Shown here piece by piece: positions 27,621 to 37,818 of a stretch of DNA of 64,000 nucleotides. The DNA is from an uncultured Pelagibacteraceae bacterium (GTDB lineage: Bacteria; Pseudomonadota; Alphaproteobacteria; Pelagibacterales; Pelagibacteraceae): the NCBI GenBank assembly GCA_902532525.1, contig CACAIK010000001.1, positions 1 to 64,000 of the forward strand, read 5' to 3'. The notes under the pieces are model-generated. The model saw nothing but the letters and a program-made list of their open reading frames with translations, searched no databases and had not been told where the DNA came from. The stretch's first letter is position 1. Each line of letters begins with the position of its first letter. Made by a program: the position numbers and the translations under genes.

Positions 27621-30386
27621 TTAATGAAGTTCTCCCCAGTTATCACCTATGTTTACATCTACCGATAATGGTATTGAAAATGAATGCAAATCACTATCTT
27701 TCACACTTGTCATAATATCTTTAATCTTTTTAGAAGCAGATTTAGTTCCATTATCGATTACCTCAAAAATCAATTCATCGTGAATTTGAAGCAACATATT
27801 AAATTCATTTGTTTTTTTAGTATCAAGCTCATCGTTGATTCTAATCATAGCAAGTCGCATTATTTCTGATGCAGATCCTTGGATAGGTGCATTTATAGCT
27901 GCCCTTTCTTGAAAATTTCTAACATTAAAATTTTTGTCATTGATTCCTGGAATATGAGTTTTTCGACCAAAAATATTTCTTACATATCCACTTTTTCTAC
28001 AGAATTTAATTGTATTATTCATGTATTCTTTAATTTCTGGAAATTTAATAAAATATGAATTTAGAAATTCTTCGGCTTCATTGTTTGATACACCAATTTG
28101 TTTGGCCAAACCATATTGAGATATTCCATAAATTATTCCAAAATTAATAGCTTTCGCTTTTCTCCTCATATCAGCATTAATTTTTTTTATGTCTGCACCA
28201 AAAACCTGGCTAGCGGTTAATGAGTGAATATCCTCATTATTTTTAAAAGCTTTTTTTAGTTCTTTTACATCAGCTAAATCAGCCAAAATTCTCATTTCGA
28301 TCTGATTATAGTCTGCTGATATAAGTTTTTTATTTTTTTCTGATATGAAGGCTTTACGAATATCTTTGCCCTCCTCAGTTTTAATAGGAATATTTTGTAA
28401 ATTTGGATCACTGGATGCAAGTCTACCTGTTGTAGTTGCTGCTAACAGAAAAGATGTATGCACTCTTTTTGTATTGGGATTTAAATGCTCTGGCAAAGAG
28501 TCTGAATATGTGTTTTTCAATTTACTAGATTGCCTCCATTCTAAAACCAATTTAGGAAATTCATTCCCTTTGTAAGCTAAATCCTCTAGAACTGCTGCGC
28601 CAGTTGCAAAACTCCCTTTTTTAGTCTTTTTTAGCGATGCAATTTTAAGGTCATTATACATTATTTCACCCAACTGTTTAGTCGATGCAATATTAAATTT
28701 TTTTTTTGAAATTTTAAAAATTTGTTTTTCTAAATCTTGAAGTTTTTTTTCAAACTTAACAGATAATTTTTTAAGAAAATTATTATCCAATTTTATGCCA
28801 TTGATTTCCATTGATGCTAAAATTTTAATTAAAGGTTTTTCGAAAATTTCATAAATATTTAGTAATTTTTCTGATTTAAGCGATTTCAAAAATATTTTAT
28901 ATAAACGGTAAGTTATATCAGCATCTTCTGCCGCATAATCTTTTGCAATATTTAACTCTACCTGACTGAATTTAATTTCTTTTTTTCCAGATCCAACAAG
29001 GTCTTTATATTTAATTGTTTTGTGACCAAGATGAATATCTGAAAGGGTATCCATATTATGTCTATTTTTCCCAGCATCTAAAACGTATGACATCAACATT
29101 GTATCTTCCATGCTTTGAATATCTATATCCCTTTTACGAAATATTATGTAATCGAATTTAATATTTTGCCCAATTTTTTTTAAACTTTTATCCTCTAAAT
29201 ATGGTTTTAAAATTCTCAAAACATCTTTTTCATTTAAATTATTTTTATCAATATGACCTGTTGGAATGTAACAAGCTTTACCTATTTTGCTAGAAATTGA
29301 GATACCAACTAAATTTGCCTGATGTGGGTCAAGAGAATCTGTTTCGGTATCAATAGAAAATTCACCAGCTTCTTCAGCTTCTTGCATCCAATCTTTTATT
29401 TCAGATAAATTTTTTATCAAAACATATTTATCTTTTGATATTTTAGATGTTTCTTTTTTGACTTCTATTTCATCACTAAATTTGGATTGACCATACGTAG
29501 AAATTGCCGAACTCAATAACCTATTAAATTCCATTTCTCTCAAAAAATTGTATAACTTGTCTACGTCTACTTTTTTTAGAACAAAGTCAGTTAATTTGTC
29601 TTTCACCGGAACATCATTTTTTAATGTGACTAGTTTTTTACTTACCAGAGCCTTATCTTTATTTTCTAAAAGTGTTTCTCTTCTTTTATTCTGTTTTATT
29701 TTATTTGCGTTTTTGAGAAGATTTTCTAAATTTCCATATTCCTTAATTAATTCTGCTGCTGTTTTTACACCAATGCCTGGAACGCCAGGTACATTGTCTG
29801 TACTATCCCCTGCTAGTGATTGAACATCAATTACTTTATCCGGACCAACCCCAAATTTATTGATTACATCGTCATTAGATATAAATTTATTCTTCATTGG
29901 ATCGTATATACGAACCTTTTTTTTGAATAGTTGCATTAAATCTTTGTCAGATGATACAATTGTAACCTTTGCACCTTCGTCTAATATTTGCTCTACATAG
30001 GTGGCTATCAAATCATCAGCCTCGTAATTTAACATTTCTATAGAGGGTAAATTGAATGCTAATACTGACTTTCTGATATAATCGAATTGTGGAATTAGAT
30101 CATCGGGAGCATCAGACCTATTTCCTTTATAATCTGAATATATTTCGTTTCGAAAATTCTTTCTTGCAGAGTCAAAGATTACTGCAAAATGAGTTGGTTT
30201 TTCTAAATTTTCGCTAGATTTAGAGTCCTCTAATAATTTAAACAGCATGTTGCAAAATCCACTTACTGCTCCTACTGGCAAACCATCACTTTTTCGTGTT
30301 AATGGTGGCAATGCATAATAGGCTCTAAATATGTATCCGGACCCATCAATAAGATAGAAATGATCTGTTTTTTTAATTTTACCCAT
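27621..30386 (-). CDS. polA: DNA polymerase I
   Basis: FLIDGSGYIFRAYYALPPL; 3'-5' exo SIDTETDSLDP; Pol A motifs SADYNQIEMRILA, AINFGIIYGIS, QIHDELIFEV. Confidence 0.98.
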   Translation of the reverse strand: MGKIKKTDHFYLIDGSGYIFRAYYALPPLTRKSDGLPVGAVSGFCNMLFKLLEDSKSSENLEKPTHFAVIFDSARKNFRNEIYSDYKGNRSDAPDDLIPQFDYIRKSVLAFNLPSIEMLNYEADDLIATYVEQILDEGAKVTIVSSDKDLMQLFKKKVRIYDPMKNKFISNDDVINKFGVGPDKVIDVQSLAGDSTDNVPGVPGIGVKTAAELIKEYGNLENLLKNANKIKQNKRRETLLENKDKALVSKKLVTLKNDVPVKDKLTDFVLKKVDVDKLYNFLREMEFNRLLSSAISTYGQSKFSDEIEVKKETSKISKDKYVLIKNLSEIKDWMQEAEEAGEFSIDTETDSLDPHQANLVGISISSKIGKACYIPTGHIDKNNLNEKDVLRILKPYLEDKSLKKIGQNIKFDYIIFRKRDIDIQSMEDTMLMSYVLDAGKNRHNMDTLSDIHLGHKTIKYKDLVGSGKKEIKFSQVELNIAKDYAAEDADITYRLYKIFLKSLKSEKLLNIYEIFEKPLIKILASMEINGIKLDNNFLKKLSVKFEKKLQDLEKQIFKISKKKFNIASTKQLGEIMYNDLKIASLKKTKKGSFATGAAVLEDLAYKGNEFPKLVLEWRQSSKLKNTYSDSLPEHLNPNTKRVHTSFLLAATTTGRLASSDPNLQNIPIKTEEGKDIRKAFISEKNKKLISADYNQIEMRILADLADVKELKKAFKNNEDIHSLTASQVFGADIKKINADMRRKAKAINFGIIYGISQYGLAKQIGVSNNEAEEFLNSYFIKFPEIKEYMNNTIKFCRKSGYVRNIFGRKTHIPGINDKNFNVRNFQERAAINAPIQGSASEIMRLAMIRINDELDTKKTNEFNMLLQIHDELIFEVIDNGTKSASKKIKDIMTSVKDSDLHSFSIPLSVDVNIGDNWGELH

Positions 30387-30486
30387 AATTTAATTTATAA
30401 TAAATTGACGTATTATAGTAAGAATAAAACATCCTGTTAATAAATATTAGTGGATTAAACTTTATTAAAATAGTAATTTAAAGCTA

Positions 30487-31038
30487 ATGGAATTAGTAAA
30501 TTCAATTTCTAATAATAAAATTATTAAAATCATAATATTTGCATTAATAGGTTCCATTTTATTGACAATATCTGCAAAAATTAAAATACCTTTTTATCCA
30601 GTTCCTATGACTATGCAAACATTTATAGTTTTGTTTTTAGGAATTTCCTTTGGATATAAAGTCGGGGTACTTTCGGTAGTTTTTTATTTGATAGAAGGAA
30701 TTATGGGATTACCGGTATTTTCTAACTCACCAGAGAAAGGTATAGGATTAGCTTATTTTGTTGGTCCCACAATGGGATATTTAATAGGTTTTATATTTGC
30801 ATGTCTGATAGCAGGCATATTTACATATAATAAAAACCATATATTAAATTTTTTAAAAATAATAATTGCAACATCAGTAATATATATTTTGGGTATTTTG
30901 TGGCTTGGAAATTTAATCGGTTGGGATAAACCAATATTAGAATTTGGTGTTTACCCATTTCTTTATGCTGAATTATTTAAGATATTATTACTAACAGCTT
31001 TAGTTAATAAAATTATTAAACTTAGAAAGTATATTTAG
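30487..31038 (+). CDS. bioY: Biotin transporter BioY
   Basis: AKIKIPFYPVPMTMQTFIVLFLG; GPTMGYLIGF. Confidence 0.92.
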   Translation: MELVNSISNNKIIKIIIFALIGSILLTISAKIKIPFYPVPMTMQTFIVLFLGISFGYKVGVLSVVFYLIEGIMGLPVFSNSPEKGIGLAYFVGPTMGYLIGFIFACLIAGIFTYNKNHILNFLKIIIATSVIYILGILWLGNLIGWDKPILEFGVYPFLYAELFKILLLTALVNKIIKLRKYI

Positions 31039-31040
31039 AA

Positions 31041-31604
31041 TTACCTTGGAGATCTTTTTGATAGAATTCTTTGAAGTGTTCTTCGGTGCATTTTAAGTCT
31101 TCTTGCTGTCTCAGATACATTTCTGTTACATAATTCAAAAACTCTGTGAATATGTTCCCATTTAACTCTATCAGCGGACATTGGATTTTCTGGTGGAGCG
31201 GCTTTTTTATTTGGATCAGCTAAAAGTGCTTTTTCTACGTCATCTGCATCTGCTGGTTTAGCTAAATAGTCTATTGCACCTTCTTTAATAGCTGCTACTG
31301 CAGTTGGTATATTTCCATAACCAGTTAGCATAACTATTCTGCTCTCTGAGTTATTTTTCTGGATTTCTTTTACAACTTCTAGTCCGTTTCCATCGTTTAG
31401 TCTCAAGTCAACAACTGCAAAAGCAGGTTTTTTAGATTTCACAGACTCTATTCCAATTTTTACACCCTCTGCTTGTGAAACAGAAAAGCCCTTTTTCTCC
31501 ATTGCTCGAGCTAGTCTTTCTCTGAAAGGGTTATCATCATCTACTATAAGTAGAGATTTATCCTCATATTCTGTTATTTTTTTTAATACTTCTGCTTCTG
31601 GCAT
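31041..31604 (-). CDS. regA: RegA/ActR/PrrA-family response regulator
   Basis: LLIVDDDNPFRERLARAMEKKGF; Fis HTH VSETARRLKMHRRTLQRILSKRSPR. Confidence 0.9.
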   Translation of the reverse strand: MPEAEVLKKITEYEDKSLLIVDDDNPFRERLARAMEKKGFSVSQAEGVKIGIESVKSKKPAFAVVDLRLNDGNGLEVVKEIQKNNSESRIVMLTGYGNIPTAVAAIKEGAIDYLAKPADADDVEKALLADPNKKAAPPENPMSADRVKWEHIHRVFELCNRNVSETARRLKMHRRTLQRILSKRSPR

Positions 31605-31678
31605 GGGCCTTATATGGAAACATTCTAAATTATTTCAAGGGTACATTTTTACTTTACATTGGCTCATTTTCTGCATAA

Positions 31679-31725
31679 ATGCTCGTTTTATATAAACTTG
31701 CATAGCAGTTATGCCGGTTTTTTTT
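31679..31725 (+). promoter_or_regulatory. Putative leader uORF plus terminator-like hairpin upstream of ornithine decarboxylase
   Basis: uORF ATG CTC GTT TTA TAT AAA CTT GCA TAG (31679-31705); hairpin AAACTTGCATA-GCAGT-TATGCCGGTTT (31694-31720) followed by TTTTT. Confidence 0.4.
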
Positions 31726-31749
31726 GTTAAATTTTTTTTGGAGCTTTAA

Positions 31750-32928
31750 ATGCAAAAATTTAAATCAGTTGATAAATTAGTAAATCAACTGAAACCAACA
31801 GAACCTGTTTATTGTATTAGAAGAGATTCTATAAACATAGCTTCTAAATTTTTTCAGAATAAATTTCCTGGTAAAATCCTATATGCAGTTAAAACTAACC
31901 CGCATCCATTAGTATTAAAAACTATAGTGGAAAGCGGAATTAATGATTTTGATATCGCTTCAATTAAAGAAGTTGAGGCAATTAGAAGTGTTAGCCCAGA
32001 TGCAAAATGCTCCTACATGCATACTGTAAAAAGCAAGGAAAGTATAAACGAAGCATATTTCAAATATAATATTAAGACTTTTTCAATAGATACAAAAGAT
32101 GAATTAATAAAAATTCTTAATAGTACTAATCAAGCTAAGGATTTAGAGTTATTTGTGAGAGTTGCAGTTTCTAATGAACACGCAGAAATAGATTTATCTA
32201 AAAAATTTGGCGCACAAACTTCTGAAGCAATAGGGCTTTATAGATTAACAAAACAGTATGCAAAAAAAATAGGATTAAGTTTTCATGTGGGTTCGCAATG
32301 TATGCATCCAATATCCTATTCAAAAGGGATTAGCGAAATTAAATATATAATAAAAAAAACAAAAATAGTTCCAGATGTTATAAATATAGGTGGAGGATTT
32401 CCAACAATCTATCCTGACTTAGTTCCTCAATCATTAGACTCTTATTTTGAGGAAATAAAAAATTCATTAAATAAATTAAAATTAGAAAAAAAACCAGAAA
32501 TTATATGTGAGCCAGGTCGAGCAATTGTTGCAGAAAGTGGTTCGACAATTGTGAGAGTAAACTTAAGAAAAAAACAAAAGCTATATATCAATGATGGAAC
32601 ATACGGAACTTTATTTGATGCAGGTGTGCCTAATATAGTTTATCCATCAAGGATAATTACAAGTGGAAGAATTATATCAAAAAAATTGACTTCATTTGAT
32701 TTTTATGGACCAACATGTGATAGCATGGATTATATGAAGGGACCTTTTATTCTACCTAATAATATTAAAGAAGGTGATTACATTGAATTAGGTCAATTAG
32801 GAGCATACGGATTGACATTTAGAACTCAATTTAATGGATATTATTCTGATAGTATTTACGAAGTATGTGATGATCCAATAATGACGATGTATGACAAAGA
32901 AACAAATAAAGAGTTTCTTGTTGCATAA
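31750..32928 (+). CDS. Ornithine (PLP-dependent type III) decarboxylase
   Basis: YAVKTNPHPLVLKTI, FHVGSQCMHP, NIGGGFP, EPGRAIVAESG, GPTCDSMDYM. Confidence 0.9.
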   Translation: MQKFKSVDKLVNQLKPTEPVYCIRRDSINIASKFFQNKFPGKILYAVKTNPHPLVLKTIVESGINDFDIASIKEVEAIRSVSPDAKCSYMHTVKSKESINEAYFKYNIKTFSIDTKDELIKILNSTNQAKDLELFVRVAVSNEHAEIDLSKKFGAQTSEAIGLYRLTKQYAKKIGLSFHVGSQCMHPISYSKGISEIKYIIKKTKIVPDVINIGGGFPTIYPDLVPQSLDSYFEEIKNSLNKLKLEKKPEIICEPGRAIVAESGSTIVRVNLRKKQKLYINDGTYGTLFDAGVPNIVYPSRIITSGRIISKKLTSFDFYGPTCDSMDYMKGPFILPNNIKEGDYIELGQLGAYGLTFRTQFNGYYSDSIYEVCDDPIMTMYDKETNKEFLVA

Positions 32929-33968
32929 TGTCAGATACAAAAAATCTTAATCATAACAGAAAGAAAGACTTTTTAAGTAAAGAGGTTGAACATATTGATA
33001 TTACATCTTTTGACTCTAGAAAAATTATATCTTCTATGGAAAAAATGTCTTTTGTTTCAAGAGAAACTGCTAATGCATCCAAGATATATAATGAAATGCT
33101 TAAAGATAAAGATTGTACAATATTCTTAACTCTTGCAGGGTCTACTTCTGCCGCTGGATGTATGCATATTTATAGAGATATGGTTAAATACAACATGGTA
33201 GATGCAATTGTAGCAACTGGAGCATCTATAATAGATATGGATTTTTTTGAAGCGCTTGGATTTAAACATTACCAAGGATCACAATATCAAAATGATAATG
33301 AACTTAGAGACAATTATATAGATAGGATTTATGATACTTACATCGATGAAGAGGAGCTCCAGGTTTGTGATAAAACAATAGGAGAAATAGCAGACAAACT
33401 TGAGCCGAAGTCTTACACATCGAGAGAATTTATTAAAGAGATTGGCAAATATCTAAAAACTAATTCTAAAAAGAAAGGTTCTTTAATTGAAACAGCTTTT
33501 GATAACGATGTACCTATATTCTGTCCTGCATTTACAGACTCAAGTGCAGGTTTTGGATTAGTCATGCATCAAGAGAGAAATCCAAAAAATCATATTACAA
33601 TAGACTCAATTAGAGAATTTAGAGAATTAACAGAAATTAAAATTAAATCTAAAGGGTCAGGATTATTTATGATTGGTGGTGGAGTTCCTAAAAACTTTAT
33701 ACAAGACACGGTAATTTGTGCTGAACTTTTGGGGAAAAATGTAGATATGCACAAATATGCAATACAAATTACTGTTGCTGACTCAAGAGATGGGGCTTGC
33801 AGTAGTTCAACATTAAAAGAAGCAAGTTCATGGGGTAAGGTTGATACTACCAAAGAACAAATGGTATTTGCTGAAGCTACCAGTGTTTTGCCATTAATAG
33901 CAAGTGACGCTTATCATACTGGAGAGTGGAAAAATAGAGACAGAAAAAACTTTTCCAAAATATTTTGA
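32928..33968 (+). CDS. Deoxyhypusine synthase-family protein (bacterial homospermidine-type synthase)
   Basis: LTLAGSTSAAGCMHIYRDMV; retains SWGK catalytic-lysine context; TDSSAGFGL. Confidence 0.88.
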   Translation: MSDTKNLNHNRKKDFLSKEVEHIDITSFDSRKIISSMEKMSFVSRETANASKIYNEMLKDKDCTIFLTLAGSTSAAGCMHIYRDMVKYNMVDAIVATGASIIDMDFFEALGFKHYQGSQYQNDNELRDNYIDRIYDTYIDEEELQVCDKTIGEIADKLEPKSYTSREFIKEIGKYLKTNSKKKGSLIETAFDNDVPIFCPAFTDSSAGFGLVMHQERNPKNHITIDSIREFRELTEIKIKSKGSGLFMIGGGVPKNFIQDTVICAELLGKNVDMHKYAIQITVADSRDGACSSSTLKEASSWGKVDTTKEQMVFAEATSVLPLIASDAYHTGEWKNRDRKNFSKIF

Positions 33969-34853
33969 TTGATGATCAAAAAAGTAAAAATTGGAATTAT
34001 TCAAAGTAAAATTTCAGATAATATTCAAAAAAATATAAATTCAGCTATTAAAAATATAAAAAAAGCAGCATCAAAAAATGCTAAAATAATTTGTGTGCCA
34101 GAACTATTTTTATCAAATTATTTTTGTCAAACAGAAAGTCATTCCAACTTTAAGCTAGCAGAAAAAATACCTGGCAGAACTACAAAAATATTTTGTGAAT
34201 TAGCCAAAGATTTACAAATAGTATTAATGATTTCATTATTTGAAAAAAAAACACATGGCTTCTATCATAATACTAGTATCGTTATTAGCGAGAAAGGTAA
34301 AATTTTATCGAAATATAGAAAAATGCATATACCAGATGATCCTGGTTATTATGAAAAATTTTATTTTACTCCTGGAGATTTAGGTTTTAAATCTGTTAAA
34401 ACAAAATTTGGTAAAATTGGACCTTTAATTTGTTGGGATCAATGGTTTCCGGAAGCTGCAAGATTGACTGCACTTAAAGGTGCACAAATAATTTTTTACC
34501 CTACTGCTATTGGATGGCATCCTAAAGAGAAAAAAAAATTTGGAAAGTCGCAACTAGACTCTTGGATAACAATGCAAAAATCTCACGCAATCGCAAATGG
34601 TACTTATGTGGTTGCTATAAATAGAGTTGGAACAGAAAAAAAAGGTAAGAAGAAAATAGAATTCTGGGGAAACTCAATGATCATAGATCCTAGTGGGCAA
34701 ATAATTGGAAAACTTGGGAATAAAAAAGAAGAAATTTTAATTCGTGAAATAAACTATAAAAAAATTGATTCAGCCAGAGAGCATTGGCCTTTTTTAAGAG
34801 ATAGAAGAATCGATTTTTATAAAGGCATACTAAAAAATCCTGCAGATGAATGA
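33969..34853 (+). CDS. aguB: N-carbamoylputrescine amidase
   Basis: Nitrilase fold, GPLICWDQWFPEAARLTALKGAQI; adjacent to aguA. Confidence 0.92.
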   Translation: MMIKKVKIGIIQSKISDNIQKNINSAIKNIKKAASKNAKIICVPELFLSNYFCQTESHSNFKLAEKIPGRTTKIFCELAKDLQIVLMISLFEKKTHGFYHNTSIVISEKGKILSKYRKMHIPDDPGYYEKFYFTPGDLGFKSVKTKFGKIGPLICWDQWFPEAARLTALKGAQIIFYPTAIGWHPKEKKKFGKSQLDSWITMQKSHAIANGTYVVAINRVGTEKKGKKKIEFWGNSMIIDPSGQIIGKLGNKKEEILIREINYKKIDSAREHWPFLRDRRIDFYKGILKNPADE

Positions 34854-35898
34854 AAACTTTAATGGATTTAGAATGCCGGCAGAATGGGAGCCTCAAAATT
34901 CAGTTTGGATTGCTTGGCCTTATAATAAAAATGATTGGCCTGGATTATATCAATGTATTCCTGAAGTAATTTTAAAGATTATAAAAAAAATTTCAAAAAA
35001 TCAAAAAATTAACTTAATAGTTAGCAAAAATATAAAAAATATAAAAAAATTAATAAAACTTAATAAAATTAAAAATATTAACTTCCACCATATTAAAACT
35101 GATAGAATATGGTTAAGAGATTCTGGACCCATATTTATAACAAACAAGGTCGAAAAGAAAAAAGTAATACTAAATTTTGGTTTTAACGGATGGTCAAAGT
35201 ATAAAAATTATAAAAATGACAATAAAATCAATAATAGTATTAGTAAAATTGCAAATTTTAAAAAGATTGATCCAATAATCAAAAAAAAAGGCAGAATTAG
35301 AAAAATAATCATGGAAGGAGGGGCATTTGATGTAAATGGCTCAGGTACAATTTTATTAACTGAAGAATGTTTGTTAAGCAAAATTCAAGAAAGAAATAAA
35401 AATTTTAAAAAAAAAGACTACGAAAAAATGTTTAATAAATACTTAAATATAAAAAACTTTATATGGCTTAAAAAAGGAATTGCAGGCGATGATACGCATG
35501 GACATGTTGATGATATATCAAGATTTGTTTCAAGAAATACGATTATGACTGCGGTTGAAAAAAATAAAAAAGATATAAATTACAAACACTTAAATAAGAA
35601 TTTAAATATATTGAAAAAAAGTAAATGTGAGAAAGGAAAGAAATTCAAAATTATAAAAGTACCTATGCCTTCACCAATTTATATTGAGAATACACGAGTT
35701 CCTGCAAGTTATATGAATTTTTATATTTGTAATAAAAAAATAATTCTTCCAATATTCAAAGTAAAAGAAGACAATATTGTAATTAAAATTTTCAAAAATT
35801 ACTTTAGAAATAGAAAAATCGAAACAGTTGACTGTAGCAAATTGATATGGGGATTTGGTGCAATACATTGCATGACCCAACAAGAACCTAAAATTTAG
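34846..35898 (+). CDS. aguA: Agmatine deiminase
   Basis: FRMPAEWEPQNSVWIAWPYN, DRIWLRDSGP, GDDTHGHVDDISRF, GFGAIHCMTQQEP. Confidence 0.95.
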   Translation: MNENFNGFRMPAEWEPQNSVWIAWPYNKNDWPGLYQCIPEVILKIIKKISKNQKINLIVSKNIKNIKKLIKLNKIKNINFHHIKTDRIWLRDSGPIFITNKVEKKKVILNFGFNGWSKYKNYKNDNKINNSISKIANFKKIDPIIKKKGRIRKIIMEGGAFDVNGSGTILLTEECLLSKIQERNKNFKKKDYEKMFNKYLNIKNFIWLKKGIAGDDTHGHVDDISRFVSRNTIMTAVEKNKKDINYKHLNKNLNILKKSKCEKGKKFKIIKVPMPSPIYIENTRVPASYMNFYICNKKIILPIFKVKEDNIVIKIFKNYFRNRKIETVDCSKLIWGFGAIHCMTQQEPKI

Positions 35899-36447
35899 TT
35901 ATGCTGCTTTTAGTGTGCCGAGTAATAATCTAAAAGGTATCAACATTACAAGAGCTACAAATATTTTTACCGCAAGATCTCCTAACGATAAAGTTACCCA
36001 AGGAATTCCCGTTCCATAGAATGAAATTGAGAAAAATAAAAAAGTATCAACAGTTGAACCTATCAAAGAAGATGTTAAAGGTGCTATAAACCACTTTTTT
36101 TGTCTTAATTGATCAAATATCTGAACATCTAAAAGTTGAGCAATTATAAAAGCTGTTCCTGAACCAATTGCTATTCTTATAGAAATAAGATCAGTAAAAT
36201 TAGTTGAAAATATTAAAGTAAACAAAATTCCAATTGTGAAGCCTATATAGACAATTTTTCTAGCTACTAATTTTCCAAAGGATCTGTTGGCTAAATCTGT
36301 AATTAAAAATGCAATTGGATAACTAAAAGCACCATAAGTTAAAATTTCCTCTAAACCGTAATATTTTATGGGAAATTGAACTAAATAATTAGATGCTAGC
36401 ACAACCAATCCCATTAAAAATGAGAGAGTAAGGAAAACTTTATTCAT
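35899..36447 (-). CDS. VUT-family queuosine precursor transporter
   Basis: SYPIAFLITDLANRSFGKLVARK. Confidence 0.85.
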   Translation of the reverse strand: MNKVFLTLSFLMGLVVLASNYLVQFPIKYYGLEEILTYGAFSYPIAFLITDLANRSFGKLVARKIVYIGFTIGILFTLIFSTNFTDLISIRIAIGSGTAFIIAQLLDVQIFDQLRQKKWFIAPLTSSLIGSTVDTFLFFSISFYGTGIPWVTLSLGDLAVKIFVALVMLIPFRLLLGTLKAA

Positions 36448-36728
36448 TATGCTGTTTTTGCGATTATTGATTTTTTAAGCTTTTTTAATCTTAACGATAA
36501 ATCTCTTGATTTTGCAGATTTTAAGAAATTATCAAAGCTACCTTTTTTATCTACAGATCTAACACCTGCATTTGAAACTGTTAATCTCATAGATTTTTTT
36601 AAAAGTTCACTTTTAAATTTTACTTTCTTTAAATTTGGAAGAAATCTTCTCTTAGTTTTATTGTTAGCGTGACTAACATTATGGCCTTTTAGAGGGATTT
36701 TACCAGTAAGTTCGCATTTTTTAGACAT
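36447..36728 (-). CDS. rpmB: 50S ribosomal protein L28
   Basis: [30 protein letters not shown]. Confidence 0.97.
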   Translation of the reverse strand: MSKKCELTGKIPLKGHNVSHANNKTKRRFLPNLKKVKFKSELLKKSMRLTVSNAGVRSVDKKGSFDNFLKSAKSRDLSLRLKKLKKSIIAKTA

Positions 36729-36771
36729 AAATTTTCAAGATGTATATGGTCTTAAAGAATACCAGTCAAGA

Positions 36772-37818
36772 TTAATTTTTTGTTCCAATAGCTTCAGAAA
36801 TATTTTTAAAACCTTCTCTTTTTACAATTTCATCCAGATCTTTATTAATCTTTGAAGCAATAGTTGGTCCTTTATAAACCATACCTGTATACAATTGCAC
36901 AAGAGTTGCACCGCTTACAATTTTATTAAAAACGCCACCGGCAGAGTCAACGCCTCCAACTCCAATTATTAAGATTTTTTTTCCAACTAATTTAAAAAAT
37001 TTATTAATCAATTCATTAGAGATATTTTCAAGTGGTTTTCCAGACAAACCGCCTTTCTCTAATTTATTTATATTAGATATATTTTCTCTATTTCTATCTG
37101 TCGTATTTGAAACTATAACTATTTGAACATTGTATTTTAAAAAAAGTTCTGAGATTTCATGAATACTTTTTTCATCAATATCAGGAGATACTTTGACTGC
37201 TATTGGCACATTTGAATTTAAATTTTTCTTTTCTTCATTTATGCATTTTAAAAGATTATCTAACTCTTCATTTTTGTGAAAGTTTCTTAAATTTTCTGTG
37301 TTAGGAGAAGAGATATTAATTGTAATATAGTCTGCTAAATTATGAAATTTTCTGAAACAAATTAAATAATCTTCAACTCTGTTTTCAGTATCTTTATTAG
37401 GTCCTATATTAATACCAAGTAATCCATTAGGTGAATTATTTTCAATATTTTTTTTACTTTCTTCTGATCCAATATTGTTAAATCCAAGTCTATTAATTAA
37501 AGCCTCATCTTCCTCCAATCTGAACACTCTTGGCTTTGGATTTCCTATTTGTGGTTTAGGTGTAATTGTACCTACCTCAACAAAACCAAATCCTAGTTTG
37601 TATAGAGGATTGTAAACTTCTGCATTTTTATCAAATCCAGCAGCAACACCTAGAGGAGAATTTAAGGTTTTGTTTAAAAATTTAGTTTGGATAGTAACTC
37701 TGGTTGTTTTATCTATAGCTGGTATCTGATTTAACTTTAAAGCCTTTATTGCTAGCGAGTGTGCAACTTCAGGGCTAAATTTAAATATAAAAGGTCTTAT
37801 AAGATTAAACATTTTCAA
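36772..37818 (-). CDS. pyrD: Dihydroorotate dehydrogenase (quinone)
   Basis: LGVAAGFDKNAEVYNPLYKLGFGFVEVGTITPKPQ. Confidence 0.97.
   Translation of the reverse strand: MKMFNLIRPFIFKFSPEVAHSLAIKALKLNQIPAIDKTTRVTIQTKFLNKTLNSPLGVAAGFDKNAEVYNPLYKLGFGFVEVGTITPKPQIGNPKPRVFRLEEDEALINRLGFNNIGSEESKKNIENNSPNGLLGINIGPNKDTENRVEDYLICFRKFHNLADYITINISSPNTENLRNFHKNEELDNLLKCINEEKKNLNSNVPIAVKVSPDIDEKSIHEISELFLKYNVQIVIVSNTTDRNRENISNINKLEKGGLSGKPLENISNELINKFFKLVGKKILIIGVGGVDSAGGVFNKIVSGATLVQLYTGMVYKGPTIASKINKDLDEIVKREGFKNISEAIGTKN

Noticed and set aside
1112-36455. Several proteins ending in KAA/KTA (1112, 35899, 36447), resembling ssrA-like C-terminal degrons
   Set aside because: Too few cases and too short a motif; atpD also ends in AAA; likely coincidence without genome-wide enrichment
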